This document shows positions 27,287-35,003 of a stretch of DNA of 64,000 nt, one piece after another. Positions within the stretch are counted from its first letter, which is position 1; every line of letters starts with the position of its first letter. Below the pieces are notes generated by a model. The model saw only the letters and a list, made by a program, of their open reading frames with translations, did not search any database and was not told the origin of the DNA. The position numbers and the translations under genes are program-made. Source of the DNA: Nocardioides sp. TRM66260-LWL (lineage in GTDB: Bacteria > Actinomycetota > Actinomycetes > Propionibacteriales > Nocardioidaceae); NCBI RefSeq assembly GCF_020075545.1, contig NZ_JAIQZK010000004.1:248001-312000 (forward strand), written 5' to 3'.

Positions 27287-28123
27287 TCAGCCCTGGGCGA
27301 GCTCCGCGACCTCCTGCCAGGCGCGCCAGGTGTCGAGCCGCGAGGCGTAGTCGGCCTCCGCGATGCCGAGCGGACCGCTGCCGAAGAAGCAGCGCAGGGG
27401 CGGCTCGTCGGCGTCGACGAGCCGCAGGACGGCGGCGGCGCTGGCCTGGGGGTCGCCGGGGGTGGCGTTGCGCTTGCCACGCTCCTCCAGCACCCGCTCG
27501 TGGTACGCGGCGTAGTCGAGCAGCGGCTCGGACCGCGACGCCGACGAGCCCGCCCAGTCGGTGGAGAAGCCGCCGGGCTCGATGAGCGTCACCTTCACGC
27601 CGAAGTCGGCGACCTCCTGCGCGAGCGACTGGCTCAGGCCCTCCAGCGCCCACTTCGACGCGTGGTAGATGCCGACGAGCGGGAAGGCCGAGATGCCGCC
27701 GATCGACGAGACCTGCAGGATGTGCCCGCTCCCCTGGGCCCGCAGGATCGGCAGCGCGGCCTGGGTGACCCAGAGCGCGCCGAAGAAGTTGGTCTCGAGC
27801 TGGGCGCGCGCCTCGTCCTCGGTGAGCTCCTCGACGAGGCCGAAGTGGCCGTAACCCGCGTTGTTGACCACGACGTCGAGCCGGCCGAAGCGCTCGTGCG
27901 CCTGACGCACGGCCGCGACGTCGGCCTCCCTGTCGGTGACGTCGAGCCGGATCGGCAGCAGCCGCTCGCCGAAGCGCTCCACGAGGTCGTCGAGGGTGCT
28001 GACGTCCCGAGCGGTGGCGGCCACGGAGTCGCCGCGCTCGAGGGCGGCGATCGTCCACTCGCGGCCGAAGCCGCGGGACGCGCCGGTGATGAACCAGGTC
28101 TTGGCGTTCGTGTCTGCGCTCAT
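27287..28123 (-). CDS. SDR-family oxidoreductase
   Basis: A 278-residue classical short-chain dehydrogenase with TGASRGFGREWT (cofactor loop), DVVVNNAGYGHFG, catalytic Ser in QVSSIGGISAF, and YHASK. The C-terminal region after residue 190 (GFSTDWAGSSA) is typical of the SDR5-like ketoreductases annotated as oxidoreductases of unknown substrate. The 165-base gap between this gene and the convergent decarboxylase holds a GC-rich stretch without a credible gene. Confidence 0.9.
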   Translation of the reverse strand: MSADTNAKTWFITGASRGFGREWTIAALERGDSVAATARDVSTLDDLVERFGERLLPIRLDVTDREADVAAVRQAHERFGRLDVVVNNAGYGHFGLVEELTEDEARAQLETNFFGALWVTQAALPILRAQGSGHILQVSSIGGISAFPLVGIYHASKWALEGLSQSLAQEVADFGVKVTLIEPGGFSTDWAGSSASRSEPLLDYAAYHERVLEERGKRNATPGDPQASAAAVLRLVDADEPPLRCFFGSGPLGIAEADYASRLDTWRAWQEVAELAQG

Positions 28124-28188
28124 GTCACCGGTCTAGCGCGCGGCACCGACGTTCCGGCCACCTGTGCGGGTGCCCCTACGCTCCGGCC

Positions 28189-28677
28189 ATGAGCGAGCAG
28201 CGACCCGAGCACCCCGGCGTCGCCCGCTTCCGCGCCGAGCACGCGCGCCGCGGCGGCACCGGACGCATCGTGGTGCTGCCCGACGGCGTGCACACGGCCG
28301 CGCTCGCGGCGGCGGCGCTCGGCTGTGAGGTGGGCGCGATCGCCAACAGCCTGCTCTTCCTCGCCGGGGACGACCCCGTGCTGCTGCTGACGTCCGGCGC
28401 CCACCGCGTCGACCTGCGCGCCACCGCCGCCCGCCTCGGCGTCGAGCGGCTGCGCCGCGCGGACCCCGACGCCGTCCGCGTCCACACCGGCCAGGTGATC
28501 GGCGGCGTGTCCCCGCTCGGCCATCCCGCGCCGGTGCCGACCTGGATCGACCCCGCGCTCGCCGCGCACCCCGAGATCTGGGCCGCCGCCGGCCACCCCG
28601 CGGCGGTGTTCTCGACGACCTTCGACGAGCTCCGCTCCCTCACCGGCGCCACCCTCGTCGACGTCGGTCCGGCCTGA
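28189..28677 (+). CDS. YbaK/EbsC (prolyl-tRNA deacylase-like) protein
   Basis: The 162-residue protein matches the YbaK/ProX editing-domain family: GCEVGAIANSLLFLA, then LLLTSGAHRVDL, GQVIGGVSPLGHP and TWIDPAL. The Lys usually found near the catalytic site of true deacylases is replaced by the Ala-Asn pair in AIANS, as in several actinobacterial members, so trans-editing activity against mischarged tRNA is likely but unproven. Located directly before the second repeat cluster. Confidence 0.85.
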   Translation: MSEQRPEHPGVARFRAEHARRGGTGRIVVLPDGVHTAALAAAALGCEVGAIANSLLFLAGDDPVLLLTSGAHRVDLRATAARLGVERLRRADPDAVRVHTGQVIGGVSPLGHPAPVPTWIDPALAAHPEIWAAAGHPAAVFSTTFDELRSLTGATLVDVGPA

Positions 28678-28971
28678 CGCGGGCAGCGGTGGCGGCGGTG
28701 GTCGAGCGCGGCTCCGGTGGTCGAGCTTGTCGAGACCCCCGCACCGTCGGTGGTCGAGCTCGTCGAGCCCCCGCACCCGAGCACCTGGCTCGCGGTCGGC
28801 TCACCGCTTGTCGGTGGTCGCCATGGCGGTCATGGCACTCGGTGGTCGCCCGCCGTCTCGGTACAGCGAGTGTTCCCCGTTCGCCGTCGCCGGCTGCGTC
28901 GTTCGTCTCTCTCAGTTGTCTATGGCTGAGGTTTCCAAACCCTCGTCTGATCTGGGGATATCCACTTCTCT
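28678..28971. other. Repeat-bearing intergenic region upstream of the second DUF222-HNH cassette
   Basis: No gene is seen here. The stretch contains the second GGTGGTCGAGC repeat cluster and then DNA matching 7020-7195, including CTCACCGCTTGTCGGTGGTC and TTCGTCTCTCTCAGTTGTCT. It leads into the second SOS box. Confidence 0.7.
28697..28770. repeat. GGTGGTCGAGC-type dispersed repeat cluster, copy 2
   Basis: Three units: a short GGTGGTCGAGCGCGG, the full form GGTGGTCGAGCTTGTCGAGACC (28716-28737), and a variant GGTGGTCGAGCTCGTCGAGCCC (28749-28770). The arrangement parallels 6918-6980. Confidence 0.75.
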
Positions 28972-29000
28972 TCGAACGCGTGTTCGCATAGAATCAGTGC
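28972..29000 (+). promoter_or_regulatory. LexA/SOS box plus -10 element, copy 2
   Basis: Positions 28972-28987 read TCGAACGCGTGTTCGC, identical to the box at 7196-7211. TAGAAT follows at 28989-28994, and the ATG begins six bases later. Only the six spacer bases before the ATG differ from copy 1, which suggests that the operator and -10 are under selection. Confidence 0.78.
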
Positions 29001-30296
29001 ATGCCCTCTCGGACTCCTCGGCTGCTGCGTGACAGCGACGCGCTGCGTGCGGCGATGGCTGCGCGGGCGGCTGCCGAGCAGGCTGAGCGGGACGTGTTCG
29101 TCGCCGCCGCGGACTGGGCGATCGCGCACGTGGCCGGCAGTGGCGATGTGGCCGGGTATGTGATCGACACCGGGATGATGCTGCCGCTCGCCGGCCCCGG
29201 TGCACCGGAGGTGCGGGAGCATGCGGTCACCGAGTTCATCACCGCGCTCGGGATGACCCAGCAGGCCGGGTCCTTCTACGTGGGCCACGCGCTCGAGGCG
29301 TGCGTCCGACTGCCCCGAGTGTGGTCTCGTCTGGTGAAGGGCGAGCTGGCGGTGTGGCAGGTCCGGCGGATCGCCGAGGACACGATCCCCCTCTCCGCCG
29401 AGGCTGCGGCGTTGGTCGACGCCCGGATCGCGGCCTACGCCCACCAGGTCTCGCGCACCCAGATCAGCAACATCTGCCGGGTCGCCCAGGAGCACGCCGA
29501 TCCCGGTGACGCGGTCCTGCGTCAGGCGCGTGAGGCCGAGCACCGTCGGTTCGACGTCTGGCTCGGCCAGACGGGCTTCGACGGGACCGTCGACGTCTCC
29601 GCGATCCTCGACCAGCCCGACGCCGCCGACCTCGAGCGGGCGATCGCCGGCCTCGCGGAGCAGCTGAAGAAGGCGGGCTCGGAAGACAGCCTGAGCGTCC
29701 GGCGGGCGAAGGCCGCCGGGATGCTCGCCCGCGGCGAGCAGGCCCTGCCGCTCGACACCGCTCCGGTCGAGACGACCACGAAGACGCGCTCACGGCACCT
29801 CACGCTCTACGTCCACCTCTCGGTCAACGCGGTCACCGGCGCCCTCGGCGACGTCGCCCGGAGCGAGGCGTCCCGGTCACCGCTGGGCATCGACGTGATC
29901 AAGGCGTGGTGCCAGACCGCCGGGACGAGCGTCACCGTGCGTCCGGTGCTGGATCTCGCCGCGGAGCGGTACTCCGACGCCTACGAGGTCCCCGACCTCA
30001 TCCGCGAGCAGATCGTCCTCCGCGACCACACCTGCGTCTTCCCGTACTGCCGCAGACCGGCACGGTCCTGCGACGCCGACCACATCGACCCCTACGAGGC
30101 GGGCGGACCGACGAGCTCCTCGAATCTCGCGCCGCTGTGCCGCAAGCACCACCGCCACAAGACCCACGACGGCTGGCGCTACCAGCCAGCCGGACCCGAC
30201 CAACCCGGCTCCTACCTCTGGCGAAGCCCCAACGGCGTCCGATTCCGACGCGACCGACACGGCACCACCCTCCTCGACCCACCCGAGACGACCTGA
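29001..30296 (+). CDS. DUF222 / 13E12-family HNH endonuclease, copy 2
   Basis: The 431-residue protein is near-identical to the copy at 7225, starting with the same 24 residues. The HNH part is unchanged: CVFPYCRRPARSCDADHIDP, then NLAPLCRKHHRHKTHDG. Differences cluster in the linker around residue 255 (here DTAPVETTTKTRS) and in scattered synonymous sites. It lies in the same orientation as copy 1, about 21.8 kb away, with its own SOS promoter and hairpin. Both copies appear intact, and no transposase or terminal inverted repeats accompany them. Confidence 0.92.
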   Translation: MPSRTPRLLRDSDALRAAMAARAAAEQAERDVFVAAADWAIAHVAGSGDVAGYVIDTGMMLPLAGPGAPEVREHAVTEFITALGMTQQAGSFYVGHALEACVRLPRVWSRLVKGELAVWQVRRIAEDTIPLSAEAAALVDARIAAYAHQVSRTQISNICRVAQEHADPGDAVLRQAREAEHRRFDVWLGQTGFDGTVDVSAILDQPDAADLERAIAGLAEQLKKAGSEDSLSVRRAKAAGMLARGEQALPLDTAPVETTTKTRSRHLTLYVHLSVNAVTGALGDVARSEASRSPLGIDVIKAWCQTAGTSVTVRPVLDLAAERYSDAYEVPDLIREQIVLRDHTCVFPYCRRPARSCDADHIDPYEAGGPTSSSNLAPLCRKHHRHKTHDGWRYQPAGPDQPGSYLWRSPNGVRFRRDRHGTTLLDPPETT

Positions 30297-30338
30297 CGTC
30301 TGGGCCTGCTCGAGCACCGACAGCACCTCACCCCCATA

Positions 30339-30363
30339 GCCCGACACCACCCGGTGATCGGGC
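30339..30363 (+). terminator. Hairpin terminator after DUF222-HNH copy 2
   Basis: An inverted repeat GCCCGAcACC, then GGTgaTCGGGC, follows the stop by about 40 bases. It is a variant of 8558-8584. On the opposite strand it could also serve the converging AraC-GyrI gene. Confidence 0.6.
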
Positions 30364-30379
30364 CACGGGCGCGCCGACC

Positions 30380-31258
30380 TCAGGCGGGCTCCACCGGGAG
30401 CCACAGCTCGCAGACGGCGGTGCCGGCGTCGGTGTCGAAGGCCTGCATCGCGACGATCTCGGGGCCAGGGCGCAGCCGCCACGGCTGCGAGGGGAACCAG
30501 GCGGTGGCGGTGGCCGCCCAGATCCGCTGGAGCTCGGCGGGGTACGGACCGTCGACGCGGAAGACCGCCCAGGAGCCGGGGTCGACCTCGATGGCGTCGA
30601 GCGCGTCGTCGCCGGGCGGGGACGCGACGGCGACGCCGTGCAGGTAGGTGAGCTCGGAGCCCTCGGCGCGATCGGGGTCGAGGTCGTCGCTCACCGACAG
30701 CACACCCCGCGGCTCGACGTCGTTCAGCGCGAGCAGTCGCTGCGTCTCCTCGGCCGGGATCGCGGCGACGTGCGCGGCGATCTGCTCGTTGACGCCCTCG
30801 TGCACGAGCGGCACGCGGGCGGCGTGGCCGACGAGCAGGAATCCGGGCAGGTCGGCGAGGCGGGTGTCCATGGGGGTGCTCCCTTCGACGGTGAGGTGGA
30901 AGCGCAGGCGCGGCTGGACGCGCAGGGGGCCGCCGTCCCGACGGACGTCCGCGGGCCCGGCGCCGTGGACGGCGCGGAACGCGCGTCCGAAGGCCTCCGC
31001 CGAGCCGTAGCCGTGGGCGACCGCGATCGTCAGGAGATCGTCGTCCGATCGCACGAGCGCGGCTGCGGCCGCGGCCATCCGACGCCGCCGGACGTACTCG
31101 GAGAGCGGCATGCCGGCGAGCGAGGAGAACATCCGACGCAGGTGGTGCTCGGTGGTCGCCAGATCGCGGGCCAGACCGGCGACGTCGAGCGACGTGCCCG
31201 GGTCGTCGTCCAGCCGGTCCTCGATCGCGTCGACGACCCGGTTCAGCTCGGAGATCAC
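30380..31258 (-). CDS. AraC-type regulator with GyrI-like effector domain
   Basis: The protein is 292 aa. An N-terminal AraC helix-turn-helix pair (LDVAGLARDLATTEHHLRRM, then LLTIAVAHGYGSAEAFGRAF) is followed by a GyrI-like ligand-binding domain from about residue 130 (RLADLPGFLLVGHAARVPL to the end). This is the Rob/SoxS-like arrangement of multidrug-binding regulators. GTG at 31258 has GGAGG seven bases upstream, which sets the start. Its target genes are not evident. Confidence 0.88.
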   Translation of the reverse strand: MISELNRVVDAIEDRLDDDPGTSLDVAGLARDLATTEHHLRRMFSSLAGMPLSEYVRRRRMAAAAAALVRSDDDLLTIAVAHGYGSAEAFGRAFRAVHGAGPADVRRDGGPLRVQPRLRFHLTVEGSTPMDTRLADLPGFLLVGHAARVPLVHEGVNEQIAAHVAAIPAEETQRLLALNDVEPRGVLSVSDDLDPDRAEGSELTYLHGVAVASPPGDDALDAIEVDPGSWAVFRVDGPYPAELQRIWAATATAWFPSQPWRLRPGPEIVAMQAFDTDAGTAVCELWLPVEPA

Positions 31259-31316
31259 GGCCCCTCCTTCCACCCACCACACTGCCGGGGCGGGGGGCGA
31301 TGGGCCCGATCATCGC

Positions 31317-31335
31317 GGGCCGATCCGATCGGCCC
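31317..31335. terminator. Perfect 19-bp inverted repeat after the crotonase gene
   Basis: GGGCCGATC-C-GATCGGCCC lies two bases after the crotonase stop codon and about 60 bases before the AraC-GyrI start. It could be the terminator of the crotonase operon or an operator of the regulator. The nearly absent loop slightly favours a protein-binding site. Confidence 0.45.
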
Positions 31336-31337
31336 CC

Positions 31338-32345
31338 TCACCCCCGACGCGCGGCGCCTCCGGCGTCGTCGAACGGGACGTCGTCGCGCTCGCGGACGGC
31401 GGTGCGGAAGCCGGCCTCGGCGGCCCGCTGCTGGAACGCGTGGCCCTCGCGGGTGTGCCGGGCGATGCCGTCGAAGACGGTGCTGATCATCCGGCTGTTC
31501 TGCACGCCCTGCGCGAGCAGCGCGGAGTTCAGCGCGAGCTTCACCATCATCAGCTGGTTGATCGGCATCGCGGCGATCCGCTGGACGAGGGCCTCGGTGC
31601 GCTCGTCGAGCTCCTCGGGCTCGGGCGCCTCGACCGCCAGGCCCCACTCGGCGGCCTGCCGCCCGGTGATCCGGTCGCCGGTGAGCAGCAGCCGCTTGGC
31701 CCGCTGGTCCCCGAGCCGGTGCGCCCACAGCCCGGCGCTCGGGACGCCCCAGACCCGGGTGGGCGGATAGCCGATGACGGCGTCCGCGGCCATGACGATC
31801 TGGTCGCAGTGCAGCGCGATGTCGGTGCCGCCGGCGATGCAGAAGCCGTGGATCTTGGCCACCGTCGGCTTGTCGGCGTGCAGCAGGCTCGCGAACCCGC
31901 GGGTGAAGCGGCTCATCATCGCGTAGTCGACCATCGGGTCCCAGGTGGCCGCGGGGTCGTGGTTGCGCATCTGCACCGCGGGGTCGAGCACCGTCCCGGT
32001 CCGGTCGACGGCGCCGGCCATCGCGCCATCCATGAGGTTCTCGGCCGACGCCGCGAGGTCGTACCCACCGCAGAAGCCCTTGCCCCGACCGCTCAGCACG
32101 ATGACGTGCACCCGCGGGTCCAGATCGGCCCGCTCGACGGCGTCGGCGAGCTCGAGGGGGGTGTCGGGGGTGATCGAGTTGCCCTGCTCGGGCCGGTCGA
32201 AGGTCAGCCGCGCCACCCTCCCGTCGACCTCGTAGGTGAGCGTCCGGTACTCCGGGGCCGGGCCGGGCCGCCGGGTGACGAGCGGCTCGTCGCCCTCGGT
32301 CAGGCCCTCGCGCCATCCGGCGGGACGGCCGCCCGGGCTGCTCAC
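31338..32345 (-). CDS. Enoyl-CoA hydratase/isomerase (crotonase family)
   Basis: A 335-residue crotonase-fold protein. The oxyanion-hole blocks are IVLSGRGKGFCGGYDLAAS and KIHGFCIAGGTDIALHCDQI. An insertion of about 35 residues between them (LMDGAMAGAVDRTGTVLDPA) makes it longer than the usual 260 residues. GTG at 32345 overlaps the stop of the acyl-CoA dehydrogenase (GTGA). The pair likely performs successive dehydrogenation and hydration steps on an acyl-CoA. The frame continues upstream without a stop, but only as an off-frame overlap with the dehydrogenase gene. Confidence 0.87.
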   Translation of the reverse strand: MSSPGGRPAGWREGLTEGDEPLVTRRPGPAPEYRTLTYEVDGRVARLTFDRPEQGNSITPDTPLELADAVERADLDPRVHVIVLSGRGKGFCGGYDLAASAENLMDGAMAGAVDRTGTVLDPAVQMRNHDPAATWDPMVDYAMMSRFTRGFASLLHADKPTVAKIHGFCIAGGTDIALHCDQIVMAADAVIGYPPTRVWGVPSAGLWAHRLGDQRAKRLLLTGDRITGRQAAEWGLAVEAPEPEELDERTEALVQRIAAMPINQLMMVKLALNSALLAQGVQNSRMISTVFDGIARHTREGHAFQQRAAEAGFRTAVRERDDVPFDDAGGAARRG

Positions 32346-33964
32346 GGCGCGACCCGGTCGACGACGCCCGCCAGGTCCAGGCCGGGCGGCAGCGTGCCGA
32401 GGACGGTGCCGTGGTCCCCGCCGAGCCGGGAGGCGCAGAAGGCGTCGGCCACGGCGGACGGCGCGTGCTGCAGCAGCTGGGCCCCCTGGAAGACCAGCGC
32501 CATCTGCTCGACGATCCGCCGCGCGCGCAGCTCGAGGTCGTCGAAGGAGGTTAGCTCCTTGGTGAGCCGCTCGAGCGCGGCGTCGTAGCGGGCGTCGGCG
32601 CCGGTGGCACGCTCGGCCTCCGCGACGAACGCGTCGAGGGTGTGCGGCTCGCGGCCGAGCGCCCGCAGCGCGTCGAGCGCGGCGACGTTGCCGGAGCCCT
32701 CCCAGATGGAGAGCAGCGGCATCTCGCGGTAGACGCGGGCCAGGTCGTGGTCCTCGATGTAGCCGTTGCCGCCGAGGCACTCCAGCGCCTCGCCGACCAT
32801 GAGGGGCGCGCGCTTGCACACGAAGTACTTGGTGACCGCCAGCGCGATCCGGCGCAGCGCCGCCTCGCCCTCGTCGCCGCGCACCGCGGCGTCGTTGGCC
32901 GCGGCGAGCCGCAGCATCGCGGTGGTCGCGGCCTCCGACTCGATCGCGAGGTCGGCCAGCACGTTGGTCATCGCCGGCTGGTCGACGAGCAGCCGGCCGA
33001 AGGCCGAGCGGTGACGCGCGTGGTGCACCGCAGCCCGCAGCGAGGTGCGCATGCCCGCGGCCGAGCCGATGACGCAGTCGAGCCGGGTCATGTTGACCAT
33101 CTCGACGATGGTCCGCACGCCGCATCCCTCCTCGCCGACCCGCCAGCCGACGGCGGCGTCGTACTCGATCTCGGACGAGGCGTTGGAGCGGTTGCCGAGT
33201 TTGTCCTTCAGCCGCATGAACCGCATGGCGTTGCGCTCCCCGCCCGGCAGCACCCGCGGCACCAGGAAGCAGGTGACGCCGGCCGGCGTCTGCGCGAGGG
33301 TGAGGAAGAGGTCGCTCATCGGGGCGCTGGTGAACCACTTGTGGCCGCGCAGCACGTAGGTGCCGTCGGCCTGCACGGTGGCGGTGGTGGTGTTGGCCCG
33401 GACGTCCGAGCCGCCCTGCTTCTCGGTCATCGACATGCCGGCGATCAGGCCGCGCTTGGTCGCGGGGTCGCGCAGGCCGGGGTCGTAGGAGCGGTTGGTG
33501 AGCAGCGGCTCGAAGGTGGCGGCCAGCTCGGGGTTCGCCCGCAGCGCCGGCACGACCGCGTAGGTCATCGAGATCGGGCAGCCGTGGCCGGCGTCGACGT
33601 TCCAGACGTAGAACCGCGCGGCCCGGGCCAGGTGCGCGCCCGGACGCGGGTCGGCCCACGGGGCGCCGTGCAGCCCGTGCTCGACGGCGGTGCGCATGAG
33701 CTGGTGGTAGGCCGGGACGTACTCCACCTCGTCGACGCGGTGGCCGTAGCGGTCGTGGGTGTGCAGTCGCGGCGGGACGCGCTCGGCCAGGCGTCCCCAC
33801 TCGATCGCCTCCTCGGTGCCCGCCAGCCGGCCGAGCTCGTCGACCTCGGGCAGCGCCCACGCGGCGCCCCACCGGGCCAGGCCCTCGCGGAGCGCGGCGT
33901 CGTCCGCGGTGCTGTGACCCACCAGCGGCGGGGCCTGGTTGGTGACCTCGTGCGTGCTCGTCAT
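32342..33964 (-). CDS. AidB-like acyl-CoA dehydrogenase family protein
   Basis: A 540-residue flavoprotein with the long AidB-like layout. An N-terminal extension (LHTHDRYGHRVDEVEYVPAY) precedes the FAD/substrate block GMSMTEKQGGSDVRANTT, and the C-terminal block is YREMPLLSIWEGSGN. AidB-type proteins may be true acyl-CoA dehydrogenases or alkylation-response proteins. Coupling to a crotonase and divergence from a PaaX regulator favour catabolism here. The 5' end faces the PaaX-type gene across a 113-base gap with a large palindrome. Confidence 0.87.
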   Translation of the reverse strand: MTSTHEVTNQAPPLVGHSTADDAALREGLARWGAAWALPEVDELGRLAGTEEAIEWGRLAERVPPRLHTHDRYGHRVDEVEYVPAYHQLMRTAVEHGLHGAPWADPRPGAHLARAARFYVWNVDAGHGCPISMTYAVVPALRANPELAATFEPLLTNRSYDPGLRDPATKRGLIAGMSMTEKQGGSDVRANTTTATVQADGTYVLRGHKWFTSAPMSDLFLTLAQTPAGVTCFLVPRVLPGGERNAMRFMRLKDKLGNRSNASSEIEYDAAVGWRVGEEGCGVRTIVEMVNMTRLDCVIGSAAGMRTSLRAAVHHARHRSAFGRLLVDQPAMTNVLADLAIESEAATTAMLRLAAANDAAVRGDEGEAALRRIALAVTKYFVCKRAPLMVGEALECLGGNGYIEDHDLARVYREMPLLSIWEGSGNVAALDALRALGREPHTLDAFVAEAERATGADARYDAALERLTKELTSFDDLELRARRIVEQMALVFQGAQLLQHAPSAVADAFCASRLGGDHGTVLGTLPPGLDLAGVVDRVAP

Positions 33965-34014
33965 GGCGTTCCTCTCCTGCGGGCCGACGCGGGGGCGTGC
34001 CGTCGGTCACACTG

Positions 34015-34050
34015 TTGCACTACGAGCGTCGCGCGACAAGGCTTATGCAA
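34015..34050. promoter_or_regulatory. 36-bp interrupted palindrome, candidate PaaX-type operator
   Basis: The symmetric core GTCGCGCGAC (34028-34037) is flanked at equal distance by TTGCA (34015-34019) and TGCAA (34046-34050). The site lies between the divergent acyl-CoA dehydrogenase and PaaX-type genes, where an autoregulator would bind. Confidence 0.55.
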
Positions 34051-34077
34051 TGGTCGCTCCTGTGCCAGGTTGAGGCC

Positions 34078-34818
34078 GTGGCCGATCCGCACGCTCCGAC
34101 CGCCGGGACGCGACCGCTCTCCGTGCGCTCGGGCGTCGTCAGCGTGCTGCTGGGCTGCCACCCGGAGTCGTTGTCGTCACGACGGATCGTCGCGATCGGC
34201 CGCCACCTGGGCATGGGCGAGTCCGCCGTCCGGGCGGCCCTGACGCGGGGCGTCGCCGCCGGCGACCTCGAGCGGACGCCGGACGGCTACCGCATCGGCC
34301 CGCGCCAGCTGGAGCGGCACCGGCAGCAGAGCGAGGCCGTCGCCCCCGGGCCGGCCGCCTGGGACGGCACCTGGGAGACCGCCGTCGTCGTCGCGGCCGC
34401 ACGCCCGCCCGCCGAGCGCACCGCCCTGCGCGCCCTGCTGCTGGGCCACCGGCTCGCCGAGCTGCGCGAGGGCGTGTGGCTGCGACCCGCCAACCTCGGG
34501 CGCCCCGCCGGCTACCGAACGCACCCCGACGTCCACCCGTGCACGTCCACGCACGACCACCCGGCCGAGCTGGCCCGACGGCTCTGGGACCTCGACGCCT
34601 GGGCGTCCACCGCACGCCGCCTCGTCGACGACCTCGCCTCCGGACGCGACGCCGCGCCCGCCGAGCGGCTCGCGGCGGCGGCGCTGCTCGTCCGCCACCT
34701 GCGCACCGACCCGATCCTGCCGCCCGCGCTGCTGCCGGACGAGTGGCCGGGCGCGCTCGTCCGGGCGGCGTACGCGGGCTACCAGGCCGAGCTGCGCGAG
34801 CTCGCCGCCGGGCTCTAA
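34078..34818 (+). CDS. PaaX-family transcriptional regulator
   Basis: A 246-residue PaaX-type regulator. It opens with a winged-helix part (SGVVSVLLGCHPESLSSRRI, then GESAVRAALTRGVAAGDLER) and continues with the PaaX middle and C-terminal domains (WDGTWETAVVVAAARPPAER, LAELREGVWLRPANL, DPILPPALLPDEWPG). In the known family the effector is phenylacetyl-CoA or another aryl/acyl-CoA. I chose GTG at 34078 so that the start follows the palindrome; ATG at 34045 would start inside it. It probably represses the divergent acyl-CoA operon. Confidence 0.85.
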   Translation: MADPHAPTAGTRPLSVRSGVVSVLLGCHPESLSSRRIVAIGRHLGMGESAVRAALTRGVAAGDLERTPDGYRIGPRQLERHRQQSEAVAPGPAAWDGTWETAVVVAAARPPAERTALRALLLGHRLAELREGVWLRPANLGRPAGYRTHPDVHPCTSTHDHPAELARRLWDLDAWASTARRLVDDLASGRDAAPAERLAAAALLVRHLRTDPILPPALLPDEWPGALVRAAYAGYQAELRELAAGL

Positions 34819-34875
34819 GCCACTCCCCCGAGCGCCCGGGACCGTCGCTGATCGATCGATCGGTGAGTCGTTGTC

Positions 34876-34939
34876 CCCGACTTGTCGGGACGAAGGTCCC
34901 GCCGCGCCCGGGACGGCTCAGGCGCGACCCGGTCGGGTC
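34876..34939 (+). promoter_or_regulatory. Hairpin-rich leader upstream of the chemoreceptor gene
   Basis: The 185-base gap before the chemoreceptor holds several short inverted repeats. CCCGAC/GTCGGG (34876-34889) overlaps GGGAC/GTCCC (34887-34900), so only one can form at a time. GACCCG/CGGGTC follows at 34926-34939. No classical riboswitch was recognised. Confidence 0.35.
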
Positions 34940-35003
34940 CGAAGTCCCGTCCATCGGGCGCTTGAAGCAGTCGGGCGCCGTGCACAGTTAGGACTCGCCC
35001 GCC

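Noticed and set aside
31338-34010. 890-codon version of the crotonase gene
   Set aside because: The upstream two thirds overlap the acyl-CoA dehydrogenase gene out of frame. The GTG at 32345 coupled to its stop is the plausible start.
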